A DNA stretch of 64,000 nucleotides from JALHOQ01 sp964628445 (lineage in GTDB: Bacteria; Bdellovibrionota; Bdellovibrionia; Bdellovibrionales; UBA1609). The notes below the pieces were generated by a model that worked only from the letters and a program-made list of their open reading frames with translations, was not told the DNA's origin and searched no databases. The stretch spans positions 4,424-68,423 of the forward strand of contig CAZVOP010000009.1 in assembly GCA_964628445.1 (NCBI GenBank), written 5' to 3'. Made by a program: the position numbers and the translations under genes. Shown here one piece after another: positions 53,179-61,718 of this stretch (position 1 is its first letter; the number at the start of each line of letters is the position of its first letter).

Positions 53179-53712
53179 ATGAGATGGATTCAAGCCCGAG
53201 TGCTGCTCCTCATTTTTAGTTTTTTTGCTCTTCCGGCCGTTGCCCAACCCGACGAAGGCGCTAGCAAAGCAACGGGCAGCGATGCGCCTTATGAGATGGG
53301 CTTTCACTTGGGCAGTTTGCTGCCCAATCAAATCGACGGCGTAAGTGAGATTATGGGTCTAGGGGGATTTCGCGGTGGTTACCGCTTCGCCCCCGAAAGT
53401 TACGTCGAAGGCGGCATGATCATGGGTAACGGCGAGGGTGTCGAGTGGAAGAACATCCACATGGACGTGCGCATGGATATTCCCGTTGAAGGATTGGTCG
53501 GCGTGGCTTACGTCGGCGCCGATTCGTATTACTACAAAGGTCAAGGTCGCGGCACCAAGTTGATCTTCGGTGGTCACGCGGGCGGCGGCATTCAAGCGCA
53601 TGTCTCGGGCTCGATGTGGTTTCGCGGCGATATGAAGTTTAGTTTCAGTCCCGGCACTTCGCTGTATATCGGCGCGGGTTTTGTGTTCCGGCTGGGTAGT
53701 GCGGGCGGCTAG
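53179..53712 (+). CDS. Small exported glycine-rich barrel-like protein
   Basis: The start MRWIQARVLLLIFSFFALPAVA has an AGGATG-like ribosome site 7 nt upstream and gives a signal peptide. The 177-residue product has short alternating strands (GFRGGYRFAPESYVEGGMIMG, MDVRMDIPVEGLVGVAYVGADSYYY, KLIFGGHAGGGIQAHVSGSMWF) and a near-C-terminal LYIGAGFVFRLG, typical of small outer-membrane barrels. A Gly/Ala tail follows the last strand. No family recognised. It is divergent from the hydrolase gene. Confidence 0.68.
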   Translation: MRWIQARVLLLIFSFFALPAVAQPDEGASKATGSDAPYEMGFHLGSLLPNQIDGVSEIMGLGGFRGGYRFAPESYVEGGMIMGNGEGVEWKNIHMDVRMDIPVEGLVGVAYVGADSYYYKGQGRGTKLIFGGHAGGGIQAHVSGSMWFRGDMKFSFSPGTSLYIGAGFVFRLGSAGG

Positions 53713-54128
53713 TCCATCTGCCAAAGGCGCTGAGATCAGCAAAACCACTTAGCGCTGCAATCTACTGAATGTGAAGTCCAACAGATTGTGTGGGAACGCC
53801 CTTTTGCCGACTTCGGCGCCTTTGCGCTCTGAATGCATAGAGGCAAGTTTTAGGAAAAGTGCACCTTCGGCGCAGAAGGTGCCGAAGCCCCTCGATTTTC
53901 TAAGCCCTTCGAACTAAAGTCAGTGAAGCGCTAAACAAAGCTGAATCCATACAAGCAGTGCTTTATATAAATTCCAGGCATGCCGATATTCATCATGTGT
54001 GTGATGCATATCAAATCTCCCCTCGTTCACAGAGAACTACAGGTTTATGAGAGCTAGAGTCCGGCAACGACCGCATCACGTTCGCGCCGAAGAATTTATG
54101 ACGCACCGGTTTGCTGATGCAGAAGTTG
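53713..54128. other. Non-coding region between barrel gene and nadB
   Basis: This 416-bp stretch lies downstream of two convergent genes. It holds one clear hairpin, GCACCTTC (53861-53868) pairing with GAAGGTGC (53875-53882) around GGCGCA, without a T-run. A nearby CTTCGGCGCC shares some bases. I found no tRNA-like fold, no open frame with a ribosome site and no decayed gene. It is more AT-rich than its surroundings and unusually long for this compact window. Confidence 0.45.
53861..53882. repeat. Perfect 8-bp hairpin
   Basis: GCACCTTC (53861-53868) and GAAGGTGC (53875-53882) form a perfect stem with a 6-nt loop. No T-run follows on either strand. It may be a REP-like palindrome or part of a terminator for the convergent genes. 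Confidence 0.4.
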
Positions 54129-55715
54129 TCATGATCCGACGATGACCGTGTCGCGCGCGACCGCTTCCGTCTCCGGAAAATCCAAATTAAAATGAATGCC
54201 GCGCGATTCATGGCGCTCTAAAGCGCAACGGACGGTGAGTTCGGCAACCGTAGCGATGTTGCGCAGCTCTTCGATGTCGGGATGGGTTTTGAACTGCGAG
54301 TAGTACTCGCCGATTTCTTTTTGGATCATTTGCAGCCGGGTTTGCGCGCGTAGCAGGCGGCGATTGGTGCGCACGATGCCGACATAATTCCACATCAAGC
54401 GGCGGATCTCGTCCCACATGTGATGGATGACGATCATTTCATCGGCGTTTTCCAGCTGCGATTGCGGCCAATCCTGCACCGGATGCGAAGCCTTCGGAAT
54501 ATTTGAGCGATCGAGAGCTAAAAAGTGCTCACCGGCAAGATGCGAGATCACCAGACACTCAAGCAAAGAATTAGAAGCCAAACGATTCGCTCCGTGCAAG
54601 CCCGTACACCCGGTTTCACCCAAGGCGTACAAGCCGGCAATATCGGTGCAGCCGTTCAAATCGGTGAGCACTCCGCCGCACAAATAGTGCGCGGCCGGGA
54701 CCACCGGAATCGGGGTAGCCGCCATATCGATCCCCAGCTCTAAACAACGTGTATAGATGTGCGGAAATCGTTTGGCTAAGAAATCGCGCGAATGCGAGGT
54801 GGTGTCCAGAAATACGCATTCCGCGCCGGTCTTTTTCATCTCGGCGTCGATCGACCTGGCCACGATATCGCGCGGCGCGAGGCTGCCCATCGGATGGTAC
54901 TCTTTCATGAAGGCCCGGCCCTCGCCATCGACCAGTTCGGCGCCTTCGCCGCGCATCGCCTCGGTGATCAAGAAATTGCGCGACAAAGGATGATACAAAC
55001 AAGTCGGGTGGAATTGCATGAACTCCATATTGGCCACGCGTGCCCCCGCGCGGTAAGCCATCGCGATGCCGTCGCCGGTGGCCCCGCTCCAGTTGGACGT
55101 GTAGAGATAAACTTTGCCGGCACCACCGGTCGCGACAAAAGTGGCTTCGCTTAAGACCGGAAAAACTTCTCCCGAAGCATTGTTTAAAATGTAAGCGCCG
55201 AGGCAACGCTTGCTGCCTACGTCGCGCGGATCGACATGGTGATTTAAAATTAAATCTAAAGCGTAGTGATTTTCCAGGATGGTGATGTTCGGGTGCTCAA
55301 GCACTTTTGCGAGCAAATGCGCATGCACGTCTTCGCCGGTGTGATCGGCGATGTGAAGAATCCGACGCATCGTATGGCCGCCCTCACGGGTTAAATCCAC
55401 GCGTGCATCAATGCCCAAATCGAATTTCACGCCCCAATTCATCAAATCGCGAATGCGAGCTGGACCTTCTTCGATAATTTTTCGAACGGCGTCGACGGAG
55501 CACAAACCCGCGCCGGCATTCAAGGTGTCCTCGACATGACGGTCGAAGGAGTCCTCGTTCGACATCACGGCGGCGATTCCGCCCTGGGCCATGGCCGAAT
55601 TGGTCGTTTTCAGATCAGTTTTTGTGCAAAGCAGGACTTTAGACCGATCGGCCACTTTGAGGGCGAGCACTAGACCCGCCAATCCTGAACCTAAAACCAA
55701 CGCTTGGGTGTCCAT
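54129..55715 (-). CDS. nadB: L-aspartate oxidase
   Basis: NadB oxidises L-aspartate to iminoaspartate with FAD, the first step of de novo NAD synthesis. The 528-residue protein has the dinucleotide loop LGSGLAG (8-14), the flavin-binding NSAMAQGGIAAV, the REGGHTMRRILHIADHTG block with substrate-binding His/Arg, and the C-terminal ALGETGCTGLHGANRLASNSLLE signature. Succinate dehydrogenase/fumarate reductase flavoproteins share the fold, but these blocks are NadB-like. No nadA or nadC is next to it. Confidence 0.94.
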   Translation of the reverse strand: MDTQALVLGSGLAGLVLALKVADRSKVLLCTKTDLKTTNSAMAQGGIAAVMSNEDSFDRHVEDTLNAGAGLCSVDAVRKIIEEGPARIRDLMNWGVKFDLGIDARVDLTREGGHTMRRILHIADHTGEDVHAHLLAKVLEHPNITILENHYALDLILNHHVDPRDVGSKRCLGAYILNNASGEVFPVLSEATFVATGGAGKVYLYTSNWSGATGDGIAMAYRAGARVANMEFMQFHPTCLYHPLSRNFLITEAMRGEGAELVDGEGRAFMKEYHPMGSLAPRDIVARSIDAEMKKTGAECVFLDTTSHSRDFLAKRFPHIYTRCLELGIDMAATPIPVVPAAHYLCGGVLTDLNGCTDIAGLYALGETGCTGLHGANRLASNSLLECLVISHLAGEHFLALDRSNIPKASHPVQDWPQSQLENADEMIVIHHMWDEIRRLMWNYVGIVRTNRRLLRAQTRLQMIQKEIGEYYSQFKTHPDIEELRNIATVAELTVRCALERHESRGIHFNLDFPETEAVARDTVIVGS

Positions 55716-55840
55716 GAGAATAGGGGTTTTAACATATGCTGCCAGGCATTGAAAATGTATCTTGGATCAGAGGCAAAAATAAAACTAGAATAAAGTCAGG
55801 GGTTTGGCGGTCAAAGATCCAGGGTCCAGGGAAGGAAACC

Positions 55841-57493
55841 ATGCGCAATCAAACCGTTCGTCTGTTTCTGTACAGTTCCATCGCGATCATCGTCTTGGTG
55901 TTCGCCTGGGGTTTTAAATATATTCCGAAGCAACGCGATCTTGCGGAGCGTGGATTGAAGTCCAGCGTTGAGCAAGAGCTGAGCGTGGTTGCGAGTGCGG
56001 TGCGCTCCAGCACGAAATCTTTGCGCTATCAATTGCTCGATGTTTTGAAAGCTGAGGGCAACGATCACGCCACGCGCGCCTTTCAAGACTCTTCGTTCAT
56101 CGCGGCTTCATTGATCGAATGGAAAGAGGGAAGTTGGAAGGCCCTGTGGCATTCGACTAAGACAAAGGAAGATTTCCAAGCCGAACAAATCAAAAGTTTG
56201 TTTAAGGACTGGCCGCTTTCGAAATTGAATGCGGGCGAGGTCTATTTCAGCAAAGTGGGCGAAGTCCAAGGCCAAGCCTATTTCGCGGTACTTGTGCCCG
56301 TCAGACGGCCGGCGGGAATTCCCATGATCGGCATCGGAATTTTTCCGGCAAATCAATTTGGTTTAACTTTCACGGCCGACCGGTCGCGCGAGGTGCGCGT
56401 GGTCGATGATAAAGGTTTCGCGTTGGCGCTGACCAGGCCCGCATACTTGGGGGCTTCGGTTCGCAGTGAATCCTTGGTCCAGCAGATGATCGACGGCGAC
56501 GAAGTGAGCGTCCGCGATCAGTGGAAGAACGAGGCGGGCGTGCGCTTGGTGGGAGCGGGCACGCGCATGAGCGATTCGAATTTAATCGTCACGATCGAGG
56601 CGCCGCTTGAATTCGGCAGCGGCTGGATCTGGCAGTCATGGATATTCTTGCTCTTTTGTGCCGGCGCCGCGGTCGCGCTGAACTGGTATTTGGTGAACAG
56701 CCTTATGCAGCCGCTGCTCGCGCAAATTTCAAATTCCGACGCGATGATCGAACAGCTGAAACGTTCACTCAATGAGGGGCCGCGTCCGGCTCCGATAATG
56801 CCTGAAAATGAACTCGAGGATTTTTCTTTCATCGAGCCGATAGGGGCTCATGCGGTGGCCGTGCCGGAAGCGGGGCCGGTGAAGACTTCGCTTGCCAAGA
56901 TCGTTCGCGCCGCCGTGCGCGGGCAGGAAGCGCGGCTGAAGGAGAAGGGCATTCGTGTTCAGCAAACGGGCATAGAAGAAATTCAGATCGAAAACGATTC
57001 ACTGCAACTTCAGACCGCGATCGAGGAAGTCTTAAAAAATGCGATTGAGAGCATCGTCGATGGCGAGAGCAAATGGATCACTATCCTTGGCTCACAAAAA
57101 GACGGATTGGTGCATTTGAAAATCGAAGACACCGGCGCCGGCATCGCGCCTGAGCATTTGGAAAAGATTTTTGATCCGTTCTTTTCAACCAAAGACGAAC
57201 AAGGCGTCTCGCGTGGGCTCGGGCTTAATGTGGTCCGCCGCGTGCTTGAGGAGATCGGCGGCGTGGTGAAGATCGATAACCGTGAAGCCACTCAAGGAGC
57301 CGTGGTCGAGCTGAGTTGGCCGGTGGAACAGGCGGAAGTATCGAACGCGGTTCCCGCAGCTCCCCTCGCCGAGATCGCCGATGAAGAGGACGATTTTTCA
57401 GCGCTGATTATGACTGCGCCTTTGGTCGCTTCGAGCAACGATAAGTATCCAGACATTGCGATCCGCAAACCTAAGGTGAGGACGCTGGATTGA
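55841..57493 (+). CDS. Membrane histidine-kinase-like ATPase lacking a visible H-box
   Basis: The start MRNQTVRLFLYSS follows AAGGAA; a 35-codon longer frame lacks support. The 550-residue protein has a membrane helix at about 10-27, a periplasmic sensor of about 240 residues, a second helix (WIFLLFCAGAAVALNWYLV) and a C-terminal HATPase_c domain: N-box EEVLKNAIESI, G1 DTGAGI, F-box FDPFFSTK, G2 GLGLNVVRR. Between helix 2 and the ATPase, where a HisKA phosphoacceptor should lie, I see only a short Pro-rich linker without an H-E-x-x-x-P H-box. A ~60-residue tail follows the ATPase. It overlaps the next gene by 4 nt. Confidence 0.82.
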   Translation: MRNQTVRLFLYSSIAIIVLVFAWGFKYIPKQRDLAERGLKSSVEQELSVVASAVRSSTKSLRYQLLDVLKAEGNDHATRAFQDSSFIAASLIEWKEGSWKALWHSTKTKEDFQAEQIKSLFKDWPLSKLNAGEVYFSKVGEVQGQAYFAVLVPVRRPAGIPMIGIGIFPANQFGLTFTADRSREVRVVDDKGFALALTRPAYLGASVRSESLVQQMIDGDEVSVRDQWKNEAGVRLVGAGTRMSDSNLIVTIEAPLEFGSGWIWQSWIFLLFCAGAAVALNWYLVNSLMQPLLAQISNSDAMIEQLKRSLNEGPRPAPIMPENELEDFSFIEPIGAHAVAVPEAGPVKTSLAKIVRAAVRGQEARLKEKGIRVQQTGIEEIQIENDSLQLQTAIEEVLKNAIESIVDGESKWITILGSQKDGLVHLKIEDTGAGIAPEHLEKIFDPFFSTKDEQGVSRGLGLNVVRRVLEEIGGVVKIDNREATQGAVVELSWPVEQAEVSNAVPAAPLAEIADEEDDFSALIMTAPLVASSNDKYPDIAIRKPKVRTLD

Positions 57494-58995
57494 AGATTGA
57501 AGAAGTCAGGCCGTCGTTCACCGTCTATTTGATCGCCAGCGAATCCAGCCGGCTCGAAGGCATATCGGAAGCTTTGGGGCTTGCCGGTTATATGGTGGCG
57601 AGCTTTGTGGATCTCGCGTCCGCGTTTTCGGAAGTATTTTCGAATCCGCCGCATTTTGTTTTATTCGACGCCGAAGAAAAGACCTTCAGCATGAAGCGCG
57701 CGGTGAAACAAGTGACCGCGCAATTGCCCGAAAGCCACGTCTTCATCGTCACGCCGATTGATGAGCGCGAAAAAATGGTGCCGATGCTCGAGGCCGGCGT
57801 TTACGACTTGATCTTGACGCCGCTCACCTCGCCGGTTGAATTGGTGCGCGCGCTCGACCGCGCGGCCGAACGCGATTATTTTATGTACTTGAACGAGCGC
57901 CTGAATGAGGGGCAAGTGATCGGCGCACCCGTGGCAAGCGACGGCCCGGAGTTGCCGGAATCCAGCGCGCTGACGTTAGATTTAAATCAAAATCTCCATC
58001 TGAGCTACGCCTCGAAACTTTTCCGCGCGAAGACACCCGATGAGGCGATCGAAGTCTTTATGCACTCGGCCTCGGATGTGCTGGAAAATTGCCCGGTGCT
58101 TTATTTTAAATACATCGCCAACCGCAGGGTGCTGATGGCCGGACAAAGCCATGCTCTTAAGGGTTTTGATTTGAACGGCCTGGGGATCAACTTCAATGAA
58201 CTCAATTCGGACTTCCGCGCGTCCCAACTGCGCGCTCCGCATGGGTTAAACGAACTTCAAGCGATCATGGCTGAAGTTTTTAACGCTTCGGAATTCGTCG
58301 CACTTCCGGTAGAGGCTTTGGGGGAAATTCAGGGCATCGTGATTTTTTTGCGTAACGATCCAAGCTCCGAGTTGACGCAAGTTCTTAACGAATGGATTTT
58401 GTTGCTTGGAAAAGCCTTGAGTTTGTTGGAGTCGGAAAAACGCTTGCACGTCATGTCGGTGAAAGATCCTTCGACGGACTTGTTGAATAAAGCGAATTTT
58501 TTGGAACGAGTACGCGACGAAGTCAGCCGCGCGCGGCGCACCTCGCTGGCCGTCTCGATGGCTTTTATCGCCGTCGATCAGTACGGACAAATGGTTTCGC
58601 AGATGGGGCAGGAAGAAGCGCAGATTGTTTTGAAAATGGTCGCGCGCATTTTTGAAAAGCATTCTCGCGTCAATGACGTCATTGGACGCACGGGTGCCGA
58701 TGAATTCGGTATCGTTCTGCCGCATACGGGTAAGCAAGGGGCCTTAATTAAAGCCGAACGTTTGCGTATGATCATTGAGAGCGCGGATTTCAGCCGGGTC
58801 GTCAAAGCTTTCCCGCGGATTACGGTTTCCATCGGTGTTGCCGAATACCCGAGCATGGTGCGCGATGCGGAAGAACTGATGCAATTGGCCGACGAAGCTC
58901 TTTACCAAGTGCGAAGCCAAGGTAATAAAACATGCGTGGCCGAACCGCCCGAAGGTTTTGTGGCCGACTTTGAGGTGCGTGAAAAGGGTCTCTAA
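57490..58995 (+). CDS. REC-like/GGDEF-like signalling protein with GADEF motif
   Basis: It starts at TTG overlapping the kinase stop (TTGA). The 501-residue protein has a receiver-like N-terminal domain (about 10-130) with Asp60 in the phosphoacceptor position. The acidic pair is replaced by IASES and the conserved Lys by LTPLTSP, so phosphorylation is doubtful. A middle region (about 170-310) looks GAF-like. The C-terminal GGDEF-type domain begins DPSTDLLNKANFLERV. Its signature is G402-A-D-E-F instead of GGDEF, yet the RxxD inhibitory site (R393-V-N-D396) is intact, exactly five residues upstream. It may be a weak cyclase or a c-di-GMP receptor. Confidence 0.82.
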   Translation: MKIEEVRPSFTVYLIASESSRLEGISEALGLAGYMVASFVDLASAFSEVFSNPPHFVLFDAEEKTFSMKRAVKQVTAQLPESHVFIVTPIDEREKMVPMLEAGVYDLILTPLTSPVELVRALDRAAERDYFMYLNERLNEGQVIGAPVASDGPELPESSALTLDLNQNLHLSYASKLFRAKTPDEAIEVFMHSASDVLENCPVLYFKYIANRRVLMAGQSHALKGFDLNGLGINFNELNSDFRASQLRAPHGLNELQAIMAEVFNASEFVALPVEALGEIQGIVIFLRNDPSSELTQVLNEWILLLGKALSLLESEKRLHVMSVKDPSTDLLNKANFLERVRDEVSRARRTSLAVSMAFIAVDQYGQMVSQMGQEEAQIVLKMVARIFEKHSRVNDVIGRTGADEFGIVLPHTGKQGALIKAERLRMIIESADFSRVVKAFPRITVSIGVAEYPSMVRDAEELMQLADEALYQVRSQGNKTCVAEPPEGFVADFEVREKGL

Positions 58996-59000
58996 TAAAA

Positions 59001-60104
59001 ATGTATCGAAGAACTCATCTTAGAATCGACATCGCAGCCCTTGGACACAATCTCAGTCTGCTTAAAAAGTGGACGGGCGACGCATTTTTTTGCCCGATGG
59101 TGAAGGCCAATGCTTACGGTCACGGCGATAAAATCGTCGCGCGCACGATTGAACAAATGGGATTTAAAGCCATGGGAGTGGCGCTGGTCGAAGAGGGCGT
59201 GGCGCTCCGCCATGAAGGCATCACCGCTTCGATTTTCAGTTTTGGGCCGCTTTCAAGGGATGCGGCGGATGCCCTTCTGAAAAATAATCTCACCCCGGTA
59301 TTGGGCCGTTTCGAAGACATTCAGGCGTTGGAGTCCGTGCGCGGTAAAAACGAGGTGCCGGTGCATTTGAAATTCAATACGGGCATGCAGCGCTTGGGCT
59401 TTGACGCCGCCGACGTCGGTCGTTTGAAGGCCGAACTGAAAGACAAGCCGTGGCTCAAGGTCGAAGGTGTGTGCACGCATTTGACCCATGGTGAAGAGGC
59501 GGATCAAGAAGACGGCCCCACACATTCTCAATTGCGCTTGTTTCAGAAATTGAGCGAGGGGTTTCCAGGCGTCAGGCACGCGCACAAAAGCGCTTCGCTC
59601 TCGGTATTAAAAGAAAGCGACAAAGGGAATATAGGTGCGAGGCCCGGTATCGGGATTTACGGCTTGCCGTATGATGGCCGGCAAGTCGGTGAAGGTTTGC
59701 GCCCTATTCTGACGTGGAATACTGAAATCGTAAACCTGCACTCGGTGGAACAAGGCCAGGGCGTTTCGTATTCTTCGCGCTGGGTCGCAAAAAGAAAATC
59801 AACCATCGGTGTCGTTCCTATGGGCTATGGGGACGGCTACATGCGAAGCTTGTCCAATAAAGCCTTCATGCTTTGCCGTGGAATGCGGGTTCCGGTTGTG
59901 GGAAGCGTGTGCATGGACTACATCTTACTGGATCTCACGGATATCGAAGGGCAGGGAAAGGTGCAAGCCGGCGAACATGTCGTCGTGATCGGCCGCCAAG
60001 GCTCGGAAGAGATTTCCGCGGTGGAGTTGGCCGAGGCCGCCGGCACCATTGCTTATGAAATCGTGACCAATATCAGTAAGCGCGTCGCGCGCGAGGACGT
60101 ATGA
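59001..60104 (+). CDS. alr: Alanine racemase
   Basis: Alr makes D-alanine for peptidoglycan using PLP. The 367-residue protein has the PLP-lysine block CPMVKANAYGHG (Lys35), RPGIGIYGL, the second catalytic Tyr in GVSYSSRW (Tyr257), PMGYGDGYMR, and VCMDYILLDLT of the C-terminal beta domain. It follows the REC-GADEF gene after 5 nt. Its stop overlaps the mlaE start as ATGA, so D-Ala synthesis and the lipid transporter are co-translated. Confidence 0.95.
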   Translation: MYRRTHLRIDIAALGHNLSLLKKWTGDAFFCPMVKANAYGHGDKIVARTIEQMGFKAMGVALVEEGVALRHEGITASIFSFGPLSRDAADALLKNNLTPVLGRFEDIQALESVRGKNEVPVHLKFNTGMQRLGFDAADVGRLKAELKDKPWLKVEGVCTHLTHGEEADQEDGPTHSQLRLFQKLSEGFPGVRHAHKSASLSVLKESDKGNIGARPGIGIYGLPYDGRQVGEGLRPILTWNTEIVNLHSVEQGQGVSYSSRWVAKRKSTIGVVPMGYGDGYMRSLSNKAFMLCRGMRVPVVGSVCMDYILLDLTDIEGQGKVQAGEHVVVIGRQGSEEISAVELAEAAGTIAYEIVTNISKRVAREDV

Positions 60105-60943
60105 TTCAGGCGTGGAAGCAAAATCGGGAGCGCATCAATACGGCGATCGACGATTTTTTTTGGAACGCATGGCGCGCGGCCGAGAAATTTTTCTCCGACT
60201 GCGGGCGCACCTGCATCTTCTTTGCGCAATCGGTACGTTTGATTTTTAAACGGCCTATTCGTTGGGAAGAAATTTTCAAGCACATGGAGTTCATCGGCAA
60301 CAAATCGGTCGTGATTATCGCGATGACCGGCGTGTTCACGGGGCTGGCGTTGGCTTACCAAATTTTTCTCGGTTTCGTGAAAGTGAATGCGACAAATATC
60401 GTCGGGCCGACGGTCGCGATGGGAATCACGCGTGAGCTTGGACCGGTATTGACGGGTCTTATCGTCGCCGCGCGGGCGGGCGGAGCGATGGCCGCGCGCC
60501 TTGGGACGATGCGAGTTTCCGAGCAGATCGACGCGCTCGAAGTGATGGGCGTCGACCCCAAGCAGTATTTGGTGGCGCCGCGGATCGTGGCGGCCGTTCT
60601 CACCATGCCTCTTTTGTGTGCGATTTTTGATTTTGTGGCGATGATGGGCGCTCACTTCTTGTGCATTAACGTTTTGGGCCTCGATCCGGCGATTTTTTGG
60701 GACAAGATCTCGTTGTGGATTAACCCCGGCGATATTTACCAAGGTTTGTTTAAGGCCGGCGTCTTTGGCGTGGTGTTCGCAGCAGTCTGCAGTAACCGCG
60801 GTTTCAACGCCGCGGGCGGCGCCAAAGGAGTCGGTGAGGCGACCAACCAAGGTGTCGTCAATAGCATGGTACTGATTATCGTAATGAGTTTCTTTCTCAC
60901 CAATTTCATCCGGTTCTTTTACGTGATGATGGGTTGGAAATAA
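60101..60943 (+). CDS. mlaE: MlaE-type ABC permease
   Basis: MlaE is the inner-membrane permease of the Mla/MCE phospholipid transporter. The 280-residue product has an N-terminal amphipathic segment and five or so membrane helices. The signatures are GVFTGLALAYQ, ITRELGPVLTGLIVAARAGGAMAARLGTMRVSEQIDALEVMGVDP and the FNAAGGAKGVGEATNQGVVNS block near the end, all typical of the MlaE/YrbE family. It starts inside the alr stop and ends overlapping mlaF (TAATG). Confidence 0.94.
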   Translation: MIQAWKQNRERINTAIDDFFWNAWRAAEKFFSDCGRTCIFFAQSVRLIFKRPIRWEEIFKHMEFIGNKSVVIIAMTGVFTGLALAYQIFLGFVKVNATNIVGPTVAMGITRELGPVLTGLIVAARAGGAMAARLGTMRVSEQIDALEVMGVDPKQYLVAPRIVAAVLTMPLLCAIFDFVAMMGAHFLCINVLGLDPAIFWDKISLWINPGDIYQGLFKAGVFGVVFAAVCSNRGFNAAGGAKGVGEATNQGVVNSMVLIIVMSFFLTNFIRFFYVMMGWK

Positions 60944-61707
60944 TGGCAAGCGCAGACGTCGCGGTTCGCATCGCCGATTTAAGAAAATCTTTCGACGGCA
61001 AAGACTTTGTCTTAAACGGCGTGAATCTTGAAATCCCTAAGGGGAAAATCACGGCGATCATCGGCTTCAGCGGTACCGGTAAAAGCGTGTTGATCAAACA
61101 TATTTTAGGACTGATCAAACCGACCTCCGGCAAAGTCGAAGTCTTGGGCCTGGATCTGTGGCAGATGTCGATGGATCAGCTGATTAAAATGCGTACACGC
61201 CTAGGGGTATTGTTCCAGTACGCGGCATTGTTCGATGACATGACGGTCATGGAAAACGTGATTTTCCCGCTGAAGGAACACAGCGAGGGGCGGCGTCCCA
61301 GACAATGGGAAGAGACCGCACGTACCAAACTGGCGCAAGTGGGCCTGGATGAAAAACATTTTCATAAACTGCCCGCCGAGTTGAGCGGGGGCATGAGGAA
61401 ACGCGTTGGCCTGGCCCGCGCCCTGGCCCTTGATCCCGAAATTCTCCTCTATGACGAACCTACGACAGGCCTTGATCCGATTTTGACCGAAGTGGTCGAC
61501 GATTTGATCGCTGAGACGCACAAAGCCCATACTGGATCGACGTCCATAGTGGTTTCCCACGACCTTTTCGCGGCTTTCCGTATATCCGATTATATAGTTA
61601 TGCTGGATAAGGGCAGCGTGTTATTGGCTGGAACGCCGGAAGTGTTTCACAAATCCGACGATCCACTGATACAGAAGTTCCTAATCAAAGGCTTCAAGCA
61701 AGGGTAA
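60943..61707 (+). CDS. mlaF: MlaF-type ABC transporter ATPase
   Basis: MlaF is the ATPase driving the MCE lipid transporter. The ATG at 60943 overlaps the mlaE stop, giving 254 residues. Walker A is GFSGTGKS (41-48), the signature is LSGGMRKRVGLARAL and Walker B is ILLYDEPTTGLDP; the switch His lies in VVSHD. The RKRVGLARA form after LSGG is characteristic of MlaF/Mkl ATPases. Next is the MCE protein after 11 nt. No mlaB or mlaC gene is adjacent. Confidence 0.94.
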   Translation: MASADVAVRIADLRKSFDGKDFVLNGVNLEIPKGKITAIIGFSGTGKSVLIKHILGLIKPTSGKVEVLGLDLWQMSMDQLIKMRTRLGVLFQYAALFDDMTVMENVIFPLKEHSEGRRPRQWEETARTKLAQVGLDEKHFHKLPAELSGGMRKRVGLARALALDPEILLYDEPTTGLDPILTEVVDDLIAETHKAHTGSTSIVVSHDLFAAFRISDYIVMLDKGSVLLAGTPEVFHKSDDPLIQKFLIKGFKQG

Positions 61708-61718
61708 GCAGCTTAGAC

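Noticed and set aside
53713..54128. tRNA or small RNA gene in the long intergenic stretch
   Set aside because: No T-loop GTTCGAATC-like motif, no acceptor stem and no clear promoter-terminator pair; only one short hairpin.
57010..58995. Active diguanylate cyclase call
   Set aside because: The signature is GADEF, not GGDEF, so activity cannot be assumed although the inhibitory site is intact.
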